From JACNKV01 sp964645915 (lineage in GTDB: Bacteria > Fidelibacterota > Marinisomatia > Marinisomatales > JACNKV01): a stretch of DNA of 54,269 bases. The stretch's first letter is position 1; every line of letters begins with the position of its first letter. The translations under genes were made by a program, and so were the position numbers. The stretch covers positions 1 through 54,269 of the forward strand of contig CAZYDH010000011.1 of NCBI GenBank assembly GCA_964645915.1. Reading direction: 5' to 3'. A model generated the notes under the pieces. It ran no database searches, was not told the origin of the DNA, and worked only from the letters and a program-made list of their open reading frames with translations. Positions 26,160-35,291 of the stretch are shown here, one piece after another.

Positions 26160-28357
26160 TGCCTAATCCACTTTCAAAACTTGTTCCTCACTTAGTGGGT
26201 GAATACCCACGTTCTTTTCTAAATCTTTTTAATAAGATCATCACCATCAATGATGACAATAGTGAAGATTTAAAGAAATTGATTTGGTCAGCTTACGCTA
26301 TGGCGAACACTCATCATGAAGGACAGAAAAGACGATCGGGTAAATCTTATTTTGAAGAGCATTGCCTTGAAGTTGCAAATATTCTGGCTGAATGGAAAAT
26401 GGACCATATCACCGTGATAGGTGGATTGCTTCATGATATTATTGAAGATACTGATGTTACCTTTGAAGATTTAGAAAAACAATTTGGAAATGATATTGCT
26501 ACACTAGTTGATGGTGTAACAAAGTTAGGTGGAATTGATTTTACCAGTCGGAAAGAAAAGCAGGCCGGTAATTTTATGAAACTGCTTTTATCGGTGGCAA
26601 AAGATCTTCGGGTTATTATCATTAAATTTGCCGATCGTCTTCATAATATGAGTACGATCAAATATATGCCGAAGATTAAACAACATCGGATCGCTGTTGA
26701 AACAAGAGATGTATACGTTCCCCTAGCTCATCGGTTAGGAATGGCGGCTGTAAAATGGCAATTAGAAGACTTGGTCTTGCAAACATTAAATCCGGTTGCA
26801 TACTCAAATATTGAAACAAATCTGAAAGCATCTAATCGTCAACGTACTCGATATATTAACACCATCATCCAACCGGTAAAAAATGAATTATCAAAACTTG
26901 AAATAAATACGGAAATTTTTGGTCGACCTAAATCTCATTCATCCATTTATGGTAAAATGGTGAAGCGAGGTAAAACTTTTGAAGAAATCTATGATGTCTA
27001 TGCTATTCGGATCATTGTAGATAAAATTGAACAATGCTATTTAACTCTCGGGATCATCCACAATCTTTATTCACCGGTTCAAGAACGATTTAAAGATTTT
27101 ATTGCGTCACCTAAATCAAACGGATACCAGTCCATACATACGACGGTTGTTGGACATGATGGGCATATGGTTGAAATCCAGATCCGTACTGAAGAAATGG
27201 ATAAAACAGCAGAGATCGGTATTGCTGCGCACTGGCTTTATAAAGATGGAAAAACTACTTATAATGATCTGGATGCAAATGTAAAATGGCTACGTGAATT
27301 GGTAGAAATTCTACAGGATGAATCTTCTGATCCTAATGAGTTCATGCATCTGCTTAAAATTGATCTGTTTGAAGATGAAATTTTTGTTTTTACTCCAAAA
27401 GGAGAATTGATTCAATTACCGGTTAATGCCACTCCGATTGACTTTGCCTTTCAAATTCACACACAAGTTGGATTGAATTGTATGGGAGCAAAGATTAATC
27501 ATAAAGTTGTTCCACTTAATACAACACTAAAAAATGGTGATATTGTTGAAATCATTACCAGTAAGAATCAAAATCCGAGTTTTGGTTGGTTAAAATTAGC
27601 AGTTACAACCAAAGCGCGAAATCACATCAATCGATACCTTAGAAAAATCCGTCAGGAAGAAAGTTTCAAGTTAGGTTTAGAAATTTTAGAAAAGACATTA
27701 CGACGGTTAAAATCCTATGAGATGTTGAAAGAGATTAAGGAGTCTTATAGTAAATTTGGACTTAATTCAACCGATGCGTTAATGTCAGCTATCGGGAACG
27801 GAAACTTAACAATTAGAGAAATATTCAAAAAACTTCGTCCAACGGATGATCCTGATTTCATTGTCACCGAAGATAAAGATTCATCCAGCTTTTTTGAATT
27901 TGCACGATCTTCTTCGAAAGGGATAAAGTTACAGGGAATCAAAGATCTAATGGTCAATTTTGGGAAATGTTGTAATCCTATTCCCGGGGATGATATGATC
28001 GGATTTGTAACGAGAGGACGAGGGATTACGGTTCATAGAACGTCTTGTAATAGTCTTCCGCTTCTAAATGAGGAATCCGATCGACTGATTCCTGTTGAAT
28101 GGGATGTAAATAAAGATGATCTATTTAGTGTTTTGATCAAAGTAGTCGGCGAAGATAGAAAAGGGATTCTCAAGGATGTTACAGAATGCATCTCCGGTGA
28201 AAGAATGAATATTAAAAGCGTTGATATGAAAGTTCAAGACAATGTCGCCACTGGGAATATCGTTGTTCAGGTAAATAATCTTAGACAGTTAGATCGTTTG
28301 GTGAACAAATTAACGAAAATCCAAGGTATTGATTATGTAGAACGCGTTGGTCGGTAG
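26159..28357 (+). CDS. Bifunctional (p)ppGpp synthetase/hydrolase, RelA/SpoT family
   Basis: A full-length 732-residue RSH enzyme controlling the stringent response. The HD hydrolase domain is intact: RRSGKSYFEEH, the LLHDIIEDT metal site, and FADRLHNMSTI. The synthetase domain has GRPKSHSSIYGKM, FEEIYDVYAIRIIV, and SPKSNGYQSIHTTVVG. The C-terminal half holds TGS (IFVFTPKGELIQLPV), a helical region, a conserved-cysteine region (KCCNPIPGDDMIGFVTRGRG) and an ACT domain (ending with VNKLTKIQGIDYVERV). With intact hydrolase residues it is expected to make and degrade (p)ppGpp, like Rel. It overlaps dnaB by one base. Confidence 0.97.
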   Translation: MPNPLSKLVPHLVGEYPRSFLNLFNKIITINDDNSEDLKKLIWSAYAMANTHHEGQKRRSGKSYFEEHCLEVANILAEWKMDHITVIGGLLHDIIEDTDVTFEDLEKQFGNDIATLVDGVTKLGGIDFTSRKEKQAGNFMKLLLSVAKDLRVIIIKFADRLHNMSTIKYMPKIKQHRIAVETRDVYVPLAHRLGMAAVKWQLEDLVLQTLNPVAYSNIETNLKASNRQRTRYINTIIQPVKNELSKLEINTEIFGRPKSHSSIYGKMVKRGKTFEEIYDVYAIRIIVDKIEQCYLTLGIIHNLYSPVQERFKDFIASPKSNGYQSIHTTVVGHDGHMVEIQIRTEEMDKTAEIGIAAHWLYKDGKTTYNDLDANVKWLRELVEILQDESSDPNEFMHLLKIDLFEDEIFVFTPKGELIQLPVNATPIDFAFQIHTQVGLNCMGAKINHKVVPLNTTLKNGDIVEIITSKNQNPSFGWLKLAVTTKARNHINRYLRKIRQEESFKLGLEILEKTLRRLKSYEMLKEIKESYSKFGLNSTDALMSAIGNGNLTIREIFKKLRPTDDPDFIVTEDKDSSSFFEFARSSSKGIKLQGIKDLMVNFGKCCNPIPGDDMIGFVTRGRGITVHRTSCNSLPLLNEESDRLIPVEWDVNKDDLFSVLIKVVGEDRKGILKDVTECISGERMNIKSVDMKVQDNVATGNIVVQVNNLRQLDRLVNKLTKIQGIDYVERVGR

Positions 28358-28358
28358 T

Positions 28359-28766
28359 ATGGGAAGAGTCCTTGGAATTGATCATGGAGACAAACGATTG
28401 GGTTTAGCAATATCAGACCCCTTACATATGATTGCATCACCCTATAAGACTTTAATTGTTCAATCTGAAAACCAAATTATATCCGAATTACATGAAGTGG
28501 TTAAAGCCAAAGAAGTAGATATAGTTGTGGTGGGCTTACCAATTGGAATGAAAGGGCAAGAGACAGAACAATCCAAACATGTTCGAAAATTTGCTCAATT
28601 ATTGGAACAAGAAGGATTTCAAATCGTGTTAGAAGATGAACGGTTAACCTCCGTTAGCGCAAAAAGATCTCTTCATGAACAAAACATTCGTACCGGACAT
28701 AATAAACAACGAGTGGATCAAGTTGCCGCAGCTATTTTACTTCAGCAGTACCTTGATAAACATTGA
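28359..28766 (+). CDS. ruvX: Putative pre-16S rRNA nuclease RuvX/YqgF
   Basis: An RNase H-like protein of 135 residues: GRVLGIDHGDKRLGLAISDP at the N-terminus with the first acidic residue, VVGLPIGMKGQETEQS in the middle, and LEDERLTSVSAKR and RVDQVAAAILLQQYL toward the end. YqgF processes the 5' end of 16S rRNA. I chose the ATG at 28359, one base after the rel stop; an upstream in-frame TTG at 28347 would add four non-conserved residues within the end of rel. Confidence 0.95.
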   Translation: MGRVLGIDHGDKRLGLAISDPLHMIASPYKTLIVQSENQIISELHEVVKAKEVDIVVVGLPIGMKGQETEQSKHVRKFAQLLEQEGFQIVLEDERLTSVSAKRSLHEQNIRTGHNKQRVDQVAAAILLQQYLDKH

Positions 28767-30292
28767 AACAAACATTTTCAATGGTTAACCAAATCTTAAT
28801 ACGGCCAAAGTGGCAATTAGCGATTTTATCAGGAGGATTGATCGGACTGTCCTATCCACCTTTACATCTTGGGTTTCTCGCTTGGTTTGGTTTTCTTCCG
28901 CTTATCCATATAGTGTTGAATTCAAAACCTTTTGAAGCGGCGAAGTACAGTTACTTATCTTCTATTACTGCAAACATCATTTCTTTGAATTGGATCGGCA
29001 ATAACAGTGGAGCAGGTTTTTGGGTTGTTTTGGCATCGCTAATTGGAGCTGTTCTTTATCTCGGTGTTTTTTGGGCAGGGTTCGGATCTGTCTCATCATG
29101 GTTTCATAATAGAACCAAAACAGGAATGATCTTATTTCCGTTTTTGTGGGTGTTAATGGAATGGATCAGAAGTATCGGAAGTATGGGATTCCCATGGATT
29201 AACTTGGCATTAACTCAATCGCAGTTTTTACCGGTTCTCCAAAGTATGGATTATACAGGTGGTTATGGAGTTTCATTTATTCTAATTGTTCTTAATCTTG
29301 GATTTTATTATACAATTATCTCTAAAACAGCGATAAAACATTTAATTTTTACTGTTGGATTTTTTGCACTTATATGGAGTTATGGATTACTACGAATACA
29401 ACATATTGAATCGATCTCAGATAGTAGGGAATTTTCAGTTGCAATTGTTCAACCTAATATTGATCCAAATGAAAAGTGGGAAAGAGAACACCGAAAAAAA
29501 ACGTACTCAATTATGCACACTCTTCTAGATTCAGCATTATTATTAAATCCGGATCTGGTAATTTGGCCGGAGACAGCACTCCCAACATATTTACGGTTAT
29601 CATCCTCTTCTCGCAAACCATTGGTTCAAAGAATAGAAAAATATGGTATCCCGTTAATAACCGGAACGGTAGATATCAAACGTGACTCAATCAGTAACCG
29701 TCAGTATTATAATTCTACTATGTTACTACGCCCTGATGGAACATATGAAATGTATCACAAAATTCAATTGGTTCCATTTGCAGAATATATTCCGTTATCC
29801 GGATACTTCCCTTCATTAAAAAAGTTAAATTTTGGTCAAGGAAATTTTCACCATGGATCAGAGTTCACATTGTTTGAGACGGACTCCGTCCATTTTTCAA
29901 ATGTTATTTGTTATGAATCCAGTCTCCCAAACGTTGTTAGGGGATTTGTAAACAACGGTGCCCGTCTTATTACAATCCAAGCTAATGATGGGTGGTTAGG
30001 AAACACAGCCGGACCTTATCAACATTTCGAATTAGCGCGATTGAGAGCAATCGAAAATAGGGTGCCGGTTGCAAGAAGTGCCAATACCGGTATTTCAGGA
30101 ATTATCCTCCCTACGGGGCGGGTAACAAATAAAGTACCGTTAAATAAAACCGAAGTAATACAAGGGTCTATTCCTATCCATGAAGAGATCAGTTATTATG
30201 CGAAAAACGGAGATTGGTTTGTATTATTTTCAACTTTAATTGTTCTTACATTGATTCTATCATCAATATTTAGAAGACAACTCACCCAGTAA
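28763..30292 (+). CDS. lnt: Apolipoprotein N-acyltransferase
   Basis: An integral inner-membrane enzyme that adds the third acyl chain to lipoproteins. The N-terminal 190 residues hold several membrane helices with LSYPPLHLGFLAWFGFLPL and SMGFPWINLALTQSQF. The nitrilase domain carries the triad E270 (WPETALP), K333 (YHKIQLVPFAEY) and C383 (VICYESSLP), matching E. coli E267, K335 and C387. A last membrane helix lies near the C-terminus. The TTG start overlaps the ruvX stop as TTGA; an ATG at 28781 is an alternative. Lnt implies outer-membrane lipoproteins. Confidence 0.95.
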   Translation: MKQTFSMVNQILIRPKWQLAILSGGLIGLSYPPLHLGFLAWFGFLPLIHIVLNSKPFEAAKYSYLSSITANIISLNWIGNNSGAGFWVVLASLIGAVLYLGVFWAGFGSVSSWFHNRTKTGMILFPFLWVLMEWIRSIGSMGFPWINLALTQSQFLPVLQSMDYTGGYGVSFILIVLNLGFYYTIISKTAIKHLIFTVGFFALIWSYGLLRIQHIESISDSREFSVAIVQPNIDPNEKWEREHRKKTYSIMHTLLDSALLLNPDLVIWPETALPTYLRLSSSSRKPLVQRIEKYGIPLITGTVDIKRDSISNRQYYNSTMLLRPDGTYEMYHKIQLVPFAEYIPLSGYFPSLKKLNFGQGNFHHGSEFTLFETDSVHFSNVICYESSLPNVVRGFVNNGARLITIQANDGWLGNTAGPYQHFELARLRAIENRVPVARSANTGISGIILPTGRVTNKVPLNKTEVIQGSIPIHEEISYYAKNGDWFVLFSTLIVLTLILSSIFRRQLTQ

Positions 30293-30312
30293 CCATGTTA
30301 AATTATTAAAGT

Positions 30313-30960
30313 ATGTTTATGAAAAAAATCTTAATTATGCTCGTAATATTCGGGATTCTACCAAGTATGATTTTTGGAGAAAAACCGGTCAAACATCCCG
30401 TATTAAGATCAATGATCATTCCCGGAACCGGTGAAGCATCCATTGGATATAAACAAAGAGGTAGAGTATTTATCCTTACAGAAAGCTCTTTGTGGTTGTC
30501 GGCTATTGCATGTTTTGGTGTTTCTAAAATGAAAGAGGAAAGATATATTGCTTTTTCTGCAGAACACGCGAATGTCGACATTCATCGTAAAGACAGGCTG
30601 TTTTGGATCGATATAGGTAATTATGACTCCAGAGATGAATTTATTGAAGAACATTTAAGATTCAGAGATTATTACGCGGTAGAACGATATCGGGTAGTTG
30701 AAGGATCGGAAAATGATCTATGGTATTGGGAATGGGATACATCGAAAAACCGCGGAAAATTTGAAGCGATGCGAATATCAAGCGACGTTTGGGACTTAGC
30801 TGGAAAATTTGTAATTGGAGGGATATTTCTCAATCATGTGATTTCTGCGATTGACGTAATGTATCTTACCCGACTTGAAGCGGTTTCAGACATATCAGTT
30901 CATCCCGAAATTGATCCGGTGAACAACTCATTTTCATTGGCACTTTCTCTGCAATTTTAA
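30313..30960 (+). CDS. Uncharacterised protein with signal peptide, DUF5683-like
   Basis: A 215-residue protein I cannot assign to a function. It begins with a Sec-type signal peptide (KKILIMLVIFGILPSMIFG). The segment LRSMIIPGTGEASIGYKQRGRVFILTE resembles small FCB-group membrane proteins in which a G-x-G-rich stretch and an R-G-x-x-F motif precede a hydrophobic helix. Hydrophobic stretches lie at about residues 52-70 and 158-178; between them is a Tyr/Trp/Asp/Arg-rich region (IGNYDSRDEFIEEHLRFRDY). It lies between lnt and the EcfT-like gene. An in-frame ATG at 30319 is an equally good start. Confidence 0.7.
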   Translation: MFMKKILIMLVIFGILPSMIFGEKPVKHPVLRSMIIPGTGEASIGYKQRGRVFILTESSLWLSAIACFGVSKMKEERYIAFSAEHANVDIHRKDRLFWIDIGNYDSRDEFIEEHLRFRDYYAVERYRVVEGSENDLWYWEWDTSKNRGKFEAMRISSDVWDLAGKFVIGGIFLNHVISAIDVMYLTRLEAVSDISVHPEIDPVNNSFSLALSLQF

Positions 30961-30977
30961 CGAATAGATTATAGCGT

Positions 30978-31700
30978 GTGCAGTTGAATCCAATTGTAAT
31001 ATTATATGTTATTCTTGGAATTGTTTTTTCGATTATTACAACATCTTCCTCACTGATATTCGCTATGATTGTTTTTGGATTGATTAGTGTATATCTACGC
31101 TTTCCAAAAGTGAAAAAAAAGAATGTTCATAAGAGGATGACTCCATTTCTTTATTTTATTCCAATTCTCTGTGTGATCTATTTTTCCCTTTCTTTTTTCT
31201 TAACAAAAACTTCTTTTAATGATATAATAAAAAATACATTACTTTCAGGAGGAAGATTAGTCATCATCATGATGTGTATGTCCCTGTATTTGGAATTAAT
31301 TAAGAAAAATGATACACTTGAAGCTGTCCGAAGCCTTTGGTCAAAAACAGGTTTATCGTGGAAGTTTATGGAAAACGGTTTCTTATATATTGAACTTGTA
31401 CTACGATTCATTCCGACTATTCGATTCGAATGGAATAAAATGTTAAATTCTCATAAATCTTTGGGACGATCATCAAAAATGACTAAATGGAAAGCAGGCC
31501 TCGTATATGTCAATTATTTACCCGGAATAATTGTCCAAAGTTATAGGAAATCGGAAGAGGTAGCTGGTGTGATGCTTATGAGAGGATACGGTAAACAATA
31601 TCCACGGGGAGTTGCTTATCCGATCGTGATGAGATGGAGTGATATTGTATTTGGAATCATTTTTACTATCATTTTAATTGGGATGAATTACATTGCCTAG
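30978..31700 (+). CDS. EcfT-like transmembrane protein (CbiQ/EcfT family)
   Basis: A 240-residue membrane protein with about six helices. The stretch VLRFIPTIRFEWNKMLNSHKSLG (residues 141-163) and AGVMLMRGYGKQYPRG (196-211) match the two cytoplasmic coupling helices of EcfT, which carry Ala-Arg-Gly motifs that dock on EcfA ATPases. The second is recognisable (M-R202-G203-Y-G), the first has degenerated to SLG. In ECF vitamin/metal importers EcfT joins the ATPases to a substrate-binding S protein. No S component is in the window; a fused EcfA-like ATPase is 13 kb downstream. GTG start. The stop overlaps truA. Confidence 0.8.
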   Translation: MQLNPIVILYVILGIVFSIITTSSSLIFAMIVFGLISVYLRFPKVKKKNVHKRMTPFLYFIPILCVIYFSLSFFLTKTSFNDIIKNTLLSGGRLVIIMMCMSLYLELIKKNDTLEAVRSLWSKTGLSWKFMENGFLYIELVLRFIPTIRFEWNKMLNSHKSLGRSSKMTKWKAGLVYVNYLPGIIVQSYRKSEEVAGVMLMRGYGKQYPRGVAYPIVMRWSDIVFGIIFTIILIGMNYIA

Positions 31701-32430
31701 ATTTAAAATTACTTTACAATACGATGGATCGAAATTTTTCGGTTGGCAGATGCAATTTTCTGAAAGAACCGTACAAGGTGAATTAGAGAAATGTATTGCT
31801 GAATTTAATAAAGGGAACAGAGTAATTGTAACAGGTGCAGGTAGAACGGATACCGGAGTACATGCCTGGGGTCAAGTAGCCCATTTTGATCTTAAAACTG
31901 ACTTAGACACCTGTACATTAACAAAAGCTTTTAACTCAAAATTACCGGATGATATTCACGTCACCGATTTTCGTGTTGTCTCTAAAGATTTTCATGCTCG
32001 GTTCTCAGCCAAAAGACGATATTACCGATACCAATGTCTCACAAAAATGAATGTATTATTGCAGAATCAGACTTGGGTTATAGTTGACCCTCCAATGGAT
32101 AGTCTAAATGAATGTGCCCAATTGTTATTAGGAAAACATGATTTTAAATCCTTTTGTAAAATAAATCCTGAGATCAAAGACACTCGATGTCAAATATATC
32201 ATTCTTCGTGGAGTAAAGAACAAAATATGTTAACTTTCCATATATCAGGGAATCGATTTTTGCACCATATGGTCAGATATCTTGTGGGAACGATGATTGC
32301 TATTGCTAAAGGCAAACTGACATTAGAAGAGTTTAAAAGATTAATAGATGAACCAAATACACAGGCACATATCTTTCGAGCACCTCCCCAAGGTTTGATC
32401 TTAGAAAAAGTTGATTATGATAAAGCATGA
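31693..32430 (+). CDS. truA: tRNA pseudouridine synthase TruA
   Basis: Forms pseudouridine at positions 38-40 of the tRNA anticodon arm. The N-terminal LQYDGSKFFGWQMQ, the catalytic-aspartate segment VTGAGRTDTGVHAWGQVAHF, HARFSAKRRYYRYQ and the C-terminal GNRFLHHMVRYLVGTMI and RAPPQGLILEKVDY are all family motifs. Length 245. The TTG start lies within the end of the EcfT-like gene; there is no ATG ahead of the conserved N-terminus. Confidence 0.97.
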   Translation: MPRFKITLQYDGSKFFGWQMQFSERTVQGELEKCIAEFNKGNRVIVTGAGRTDTGVHAWGQVAHFDLKTDLDTCTLTKAFNSKLPDDIHVTDFRVVSKDFHARFSAKRRYYRYQCLTKMNVLLQNQTWVIVDPPMDSLNECAQLLLGKHDFKSFCKINPEIKDTRCQIYHSSWSKEQNMLTFHISGNRFLHHMVRYLVGTMIAIAKGKLTLEEFKRLIDEPNTQAHIFRAPPQGLILEKVDYDKA

Positions 32431-33539
32431 TGAAAAGTAAAAAGATAATATTATTCCTTCTGTTAATAAGTTCAGGTTATTTATGTGCTCAACCAGAGCT
32501 ATATCAATCTCGTGAAACAGCGATAACGACGGCTATAAAAAAAGTTAGTCCCGCTGTTGCCAGTATATCAGTTACTCAGATCAAACAATATGCAACAAGA
32601 TCTCCGTTTATCCGTGATCCATTTTTTGAACAGTTTTACCCCTATCAACTTTATAAACAAAAAGTAAAGAGTACCGGATCGGGAGTGGTGATTAGTCCTG
32701 ATGGATATATTTTAACGAATAATCACGTGGTGGAAGATGCGACAGAAGTTGTGGTAACCCTTCCAGGCGGAAAGGAATTCGAATCAGAGATTATTGGACT
32801 TGATCCGGTCACAGATTTAGCCTTACTAAAATTAAATGGAAATGATTTCCCATTTGCTGATTTAGGTGATTCTGATGATACGATCATTGGAGAATGGGTC
32901 GTTGCATTAGGTAATCCATTTGGGTTATTTGAGTTAAATAATCAACCAACTGCGACGGCTGGTATTATTAGCGCTCTTAATATGGATTTTGGTCAAAATC
33001 AATCAGGTAAAGTTTTTCAAGATATGATACAAACTGATGCTTCAATCAATCATGGAAATAGCGGAGGACCATTGGTCAATAGTAATGGTGAAGTCATAGG
33101 AATAAATACCTTCATTTATACTGGATCTGATATGACATCGGGATCCGTTGGCGTTGGTTTTGCTATCCCGATCAATAAAGCAAAGATTATTGCAGAAGAA
33201 TTAAAAACAAATGGTCAAATTGATCGTAGCTACAATACTGGATTACAGGTTCAACCACTAACTGAACGGATGGCAAAACATTTAGATCTGAAAAGAAAGT
33301 CCGGTGTGATCATTATTGAAGTAGAACCAAACAGTACTGCAGATCAAATTGGACTAATACCGGGTGACGTAATTATATCGGTAGAAGGAAGATCTATTAA
33401 AAACACGGTTGATATAAAAAGAATAATATCCGAAAATGATTTACGTCCGGGTGATAAATTGCGAATGAAAATTTATCGCGACGGAAAATTATTTTCCGTA
33501 AAATTATCTTTAGGAAGAATTGAGAATAATTATTGGTAA
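32427..33539 (+). CDS. Periplasmic serine protease, HtrA/DegP family
   Basis: A 370-residue secreted protease: signal peptide (KKIILFLLLISSGYLCAQ), trypsin-like domain and one C-terminal PDZ domain (about residues 270-360, GVIIIEVEPNSTADQIGLIPGDVI). The catalytic triad is complete: H100 (NNHVVEDA), D130 (VTDLALL) and S212 (HGNSGGPL). One PDZ rather than two makes it DegS-like in layout, but there is no retained anchor beyond the signal peptide, so it may be soluble in the periplasm. It handles misfolded envelope proteins. ATGA junction with truA. Confidence 0.94.
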   Translation: MMKSKKIILFLLLISSGYLCAQPELYQSRETAITTAIKKVSPAVASISVTQIKQYATRSPFIRDPFFEQFYPYQLYKQKVKSTGSGVVISPDGYILTNNHVVEDATEVVVTLPGGKEFESEIIGLDPVTDLALLKLNGNDFPFADLGDSDDTIIGEWVVALGNPFGLFELNNQPTATAGIISALNMDFGQNQSGKVFQDMIQTDASINHGNSGGPLVNSNGEVIGINTFIYTGSDMTSGSVGVGFAIPINKAKIIAEELKTNGQIDRSYNTGLQVQPLTERMAKHLDLKRKSGVIIIEVEPNSTADQIGLIPGDVIISVEGRSIKNTVDIKRIISENDLRPGDKLRMKIYRDGKLFSVKLSLGRIENNYW

Positions 33540-33543
33540 AATT

Positions 33544-34182
33544 ATGATAGCAAGAGAAGGGAAATCCATCCTAATACTATTGTTCGTCCTCACAATTGTC
33601 TTGAGAGCAATTGCTGAAGTATTGACATCTCCTATTGTTGAATGGGGTTACATCATTTGTGGAATATTATTTCTATTCTCATTAAATTTTTTCAGGGACC
33701 CAAAACGTAGAATCCCTGATGGTGATGATATTATTATTTCACCGGCTGATGGAAAAGTTGTTCGAATAGAGAAAATAGAAGATAAAGCGTATGGAGAAAT
33801 GATAAATGTATCTATTTTCTTAAATGTGTTTAACGTACACGTTAATCGAGTTCCATTTACAGGAACTGTAACGCAAACTACATATAAATCGGGAAAGTTT
33901 TTGGCAGCGTTTGATCATAAAGCCTCTGATGAAAATGAACAAGCCATTACTGTTTTTGATTCAACCAAAGGAACCATCATTGTAAAACAAATAGCCGGAT
34001 TGATCGCAAGACGAATTCATTGTTATGCGAAAAAGAGTTTATTAATGAAAAAAGGGAATCGTTTAGGATTTATTATGTTTGGTTCCCGAACCGATTTATT
34101 AATCCCTGATACTGTTAACCTAAATGTAAAAATAGGTGATAAAGTAAAAGGGAATGAAACAGTCATAGGAAGTTTTTCATGA
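33544..34182 (+). CDS. psd: Phosphatidylserine decarboxylase (short, archaeal-type)
   Basis: Converts phosphatidylserine to phosphatidylethanolamine. It has a short N-terminal membrane region, FFRDPKRRIPDGDDIIISPADGKV, VFNVHVNRVPFTGTV, IAGLIARRIHCYAKK and the self-cleavage site FGSRTDLLIP, where S181 would become the pyruvoyl prosthetic group. At 213 residues it is the short form shared by many FCB bacteria and archaea. I use the ATG at 33544, just after the htrA stop; an in-frame TTG at 33520 would only add residues overlapping htrA. It is followed directly by pssA, its substrate-producing partner. Confidence 0.95.
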   Translation: MIAREGKSILILLFVLTIVLRAIAEVLTSPIVEWGYIICGILFLFSLNFFRDPKRRIPDGDDIIISPADGKVVRIEKIEDKAYGEMINVSIFLNVFNVHVNRVPFTGTVTQTTYKSGKFLAAFDHKASDENEQAITVFDSTKGTIIVKQIAGLIARRIHCYAKKSLLMKKGNRLGFIMFGSRTDLLIPDTVNLNVKIGDKVKGNETVIGSFS

Positions 34183-34958
34183 GAAGAAGACGTAAAAAAT
34201 TCAAGAATAAACCAAAAGTCAACAAAAGATTTATCCCTAATATTTTCACAATGTTGAATATGATTTTAGGCTTTTTTGCTATTATATTGATTATCGAAGG
34301 AAATCCGATAAAAGCAGGATGGTTGATTTTAATCGCAGGGATGTTTGATGCGGTCGATGGTAAGATAGCAAGACAATTAGGAATACCATCAAAATTTGGA
34401 ACGGAATTTGATTCTTTTGCGGACACGGTCTCGTTTTGTATGGTACCGTCATTACTGGTTTATAGTGTGTATACAACAGGATTACATCCGTTATTAGCTG
34501 GTTTAATTAGTAGTGTTCCTTTATTATTTGGAACGATCCGCCTTGCAAAGTTTAATTTAATAGAAGAAGATCATCCATCTCCATATTTTGTTGGATTAAC
34601 CACTCCTTTGAATGCATTATTTATTGTTGGTTACATGTTGTTTAATCATCGATTGTTCGGAGAAATGGGAGACTCAAGAGTGGCATTGGTTCTTGTAGTT
34701 GCATTAGGATTTTTACTCTTAAGTAAAGTGCGTTTTTCCAAATTTCCGTTATTGTCTTTTAAGCATGGAAGGAAAAACACAATTCAACTAATTGGTGTCT
34801 TAAGCATGGTTGTTGCATTAATCATTTGGAAAGGCTTGGTTCTATTTCCGCTATTAGGTGTCTATATCTCTTGGAGTGTTATTAATTGGGTTCTTCATCC
34901 ATTTCCAATTGAAGATGATATGATATCTTTATTAGAGAATGAGGATGTAATCTTATGA
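34179..34958 (+). CDS. pssA: CDP-diacylglycerol-serine O-phosphatidyltransferase
   Basis: Makes phosphatidylserine from CDP-diacylglycerol and serine. The CDP-alcohol phosphotransferase signature DG-x2-AR-x8-G-x3-D-x3-D is exact (DGKIARQLGIPSK, then FGTEFDSFAD), and RFIPNIFTMLNMILGFFAII is the usual first helix. About eight hydrophobic segments, 259 residues. The basic N-terminus (MRRRRKKFKNKPKVNKR) is cytoplasmic. It overlaps psd by four bases; the pair forms a PE biosynthesis module. Confidence 0.95.
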   Translation: MRRRRKKFKNKPKVNKRFIPNIFTMLNMILGFFAIILIIEGNPIKAGWLILIAGMFDAVDGKIARQLGIPSKFGTEFDSFADTVSFCMVPSLLVYSVYTTGLHPLLAGLISSVPLLFGTIRLAKFNLIEEDHPSPYFVGLTTPLNALFIVGYMLFNHRLFGEMGDSRVALVLVVALGFLLLSKVRFSKFPLLSFKHGRKNTIQLIGVLSMVVALIIWKGLVLFPLLGVYISWSVINWVLHPFPIEDDMISLLENEDVIL

Positions 34959-35242
34959 AAAAACGTTCGATTATATTAATTGTTCTGGGACTTTTCCTTG
35001 GAGCAATGGTAGGAACCCTAATTGGCGAATTATTAGGATTCATATTACCGGATGGTGTTGTTAAAGAATTTTTTCTGACGAGTATTAGTTTTGATTTAGC
35101 CGGACTTGTTGGAAATGAATCCGGTATTATCGTTTTGGACCTAATTATGTTTACGATAAAATTCGGATTAAGACTTGTATTTAATTTCACAAGCATTATC
35201 GGTTTAGGCGTTGCCTATTATTTTTTACGATATTTTAGATAA
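34955..35242 (+). CDS. Small membrane protein, DUF4321-like
   Basis: A 95-residue hydrophobic protein with two or three membrane segments: SIILIVLGLFLGAMVGTLIGELL near the N-terminus and a helix-rich C-terminal half (IKFGLRLVFNFTSIIGLGVAYYFL). The arrangement, with VKEFFLTSISFDL between, resembles DUF4321 proteins, whose role is unknown. The gene overlaps pssA by four bases and is followed by tatA after about 50 bases, so it may share their transcript. Confidence 0.75.
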   Translation: MKKRSIILIVLGLFLGAMVGTLIGELLGFILPDGVVKEFFLTSISFDLAGLVGNESGIIVLDLIMFTIKFGLRLVFNFTSIIGLGVAYYFLRYFR

Positions 35243-35291
35243 AAATGAAGAGTCTGTGTAAATTACAAAATACTATTTGGAGGAAAATCTA

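Noticed and set aside
34163..34476. Overlapping minus-strand frames across pssA
   Set aside because: They lie antisense to the conserved CDP-alcohol phosphotransferase signature, have no start-site signals and show no domain pattern.
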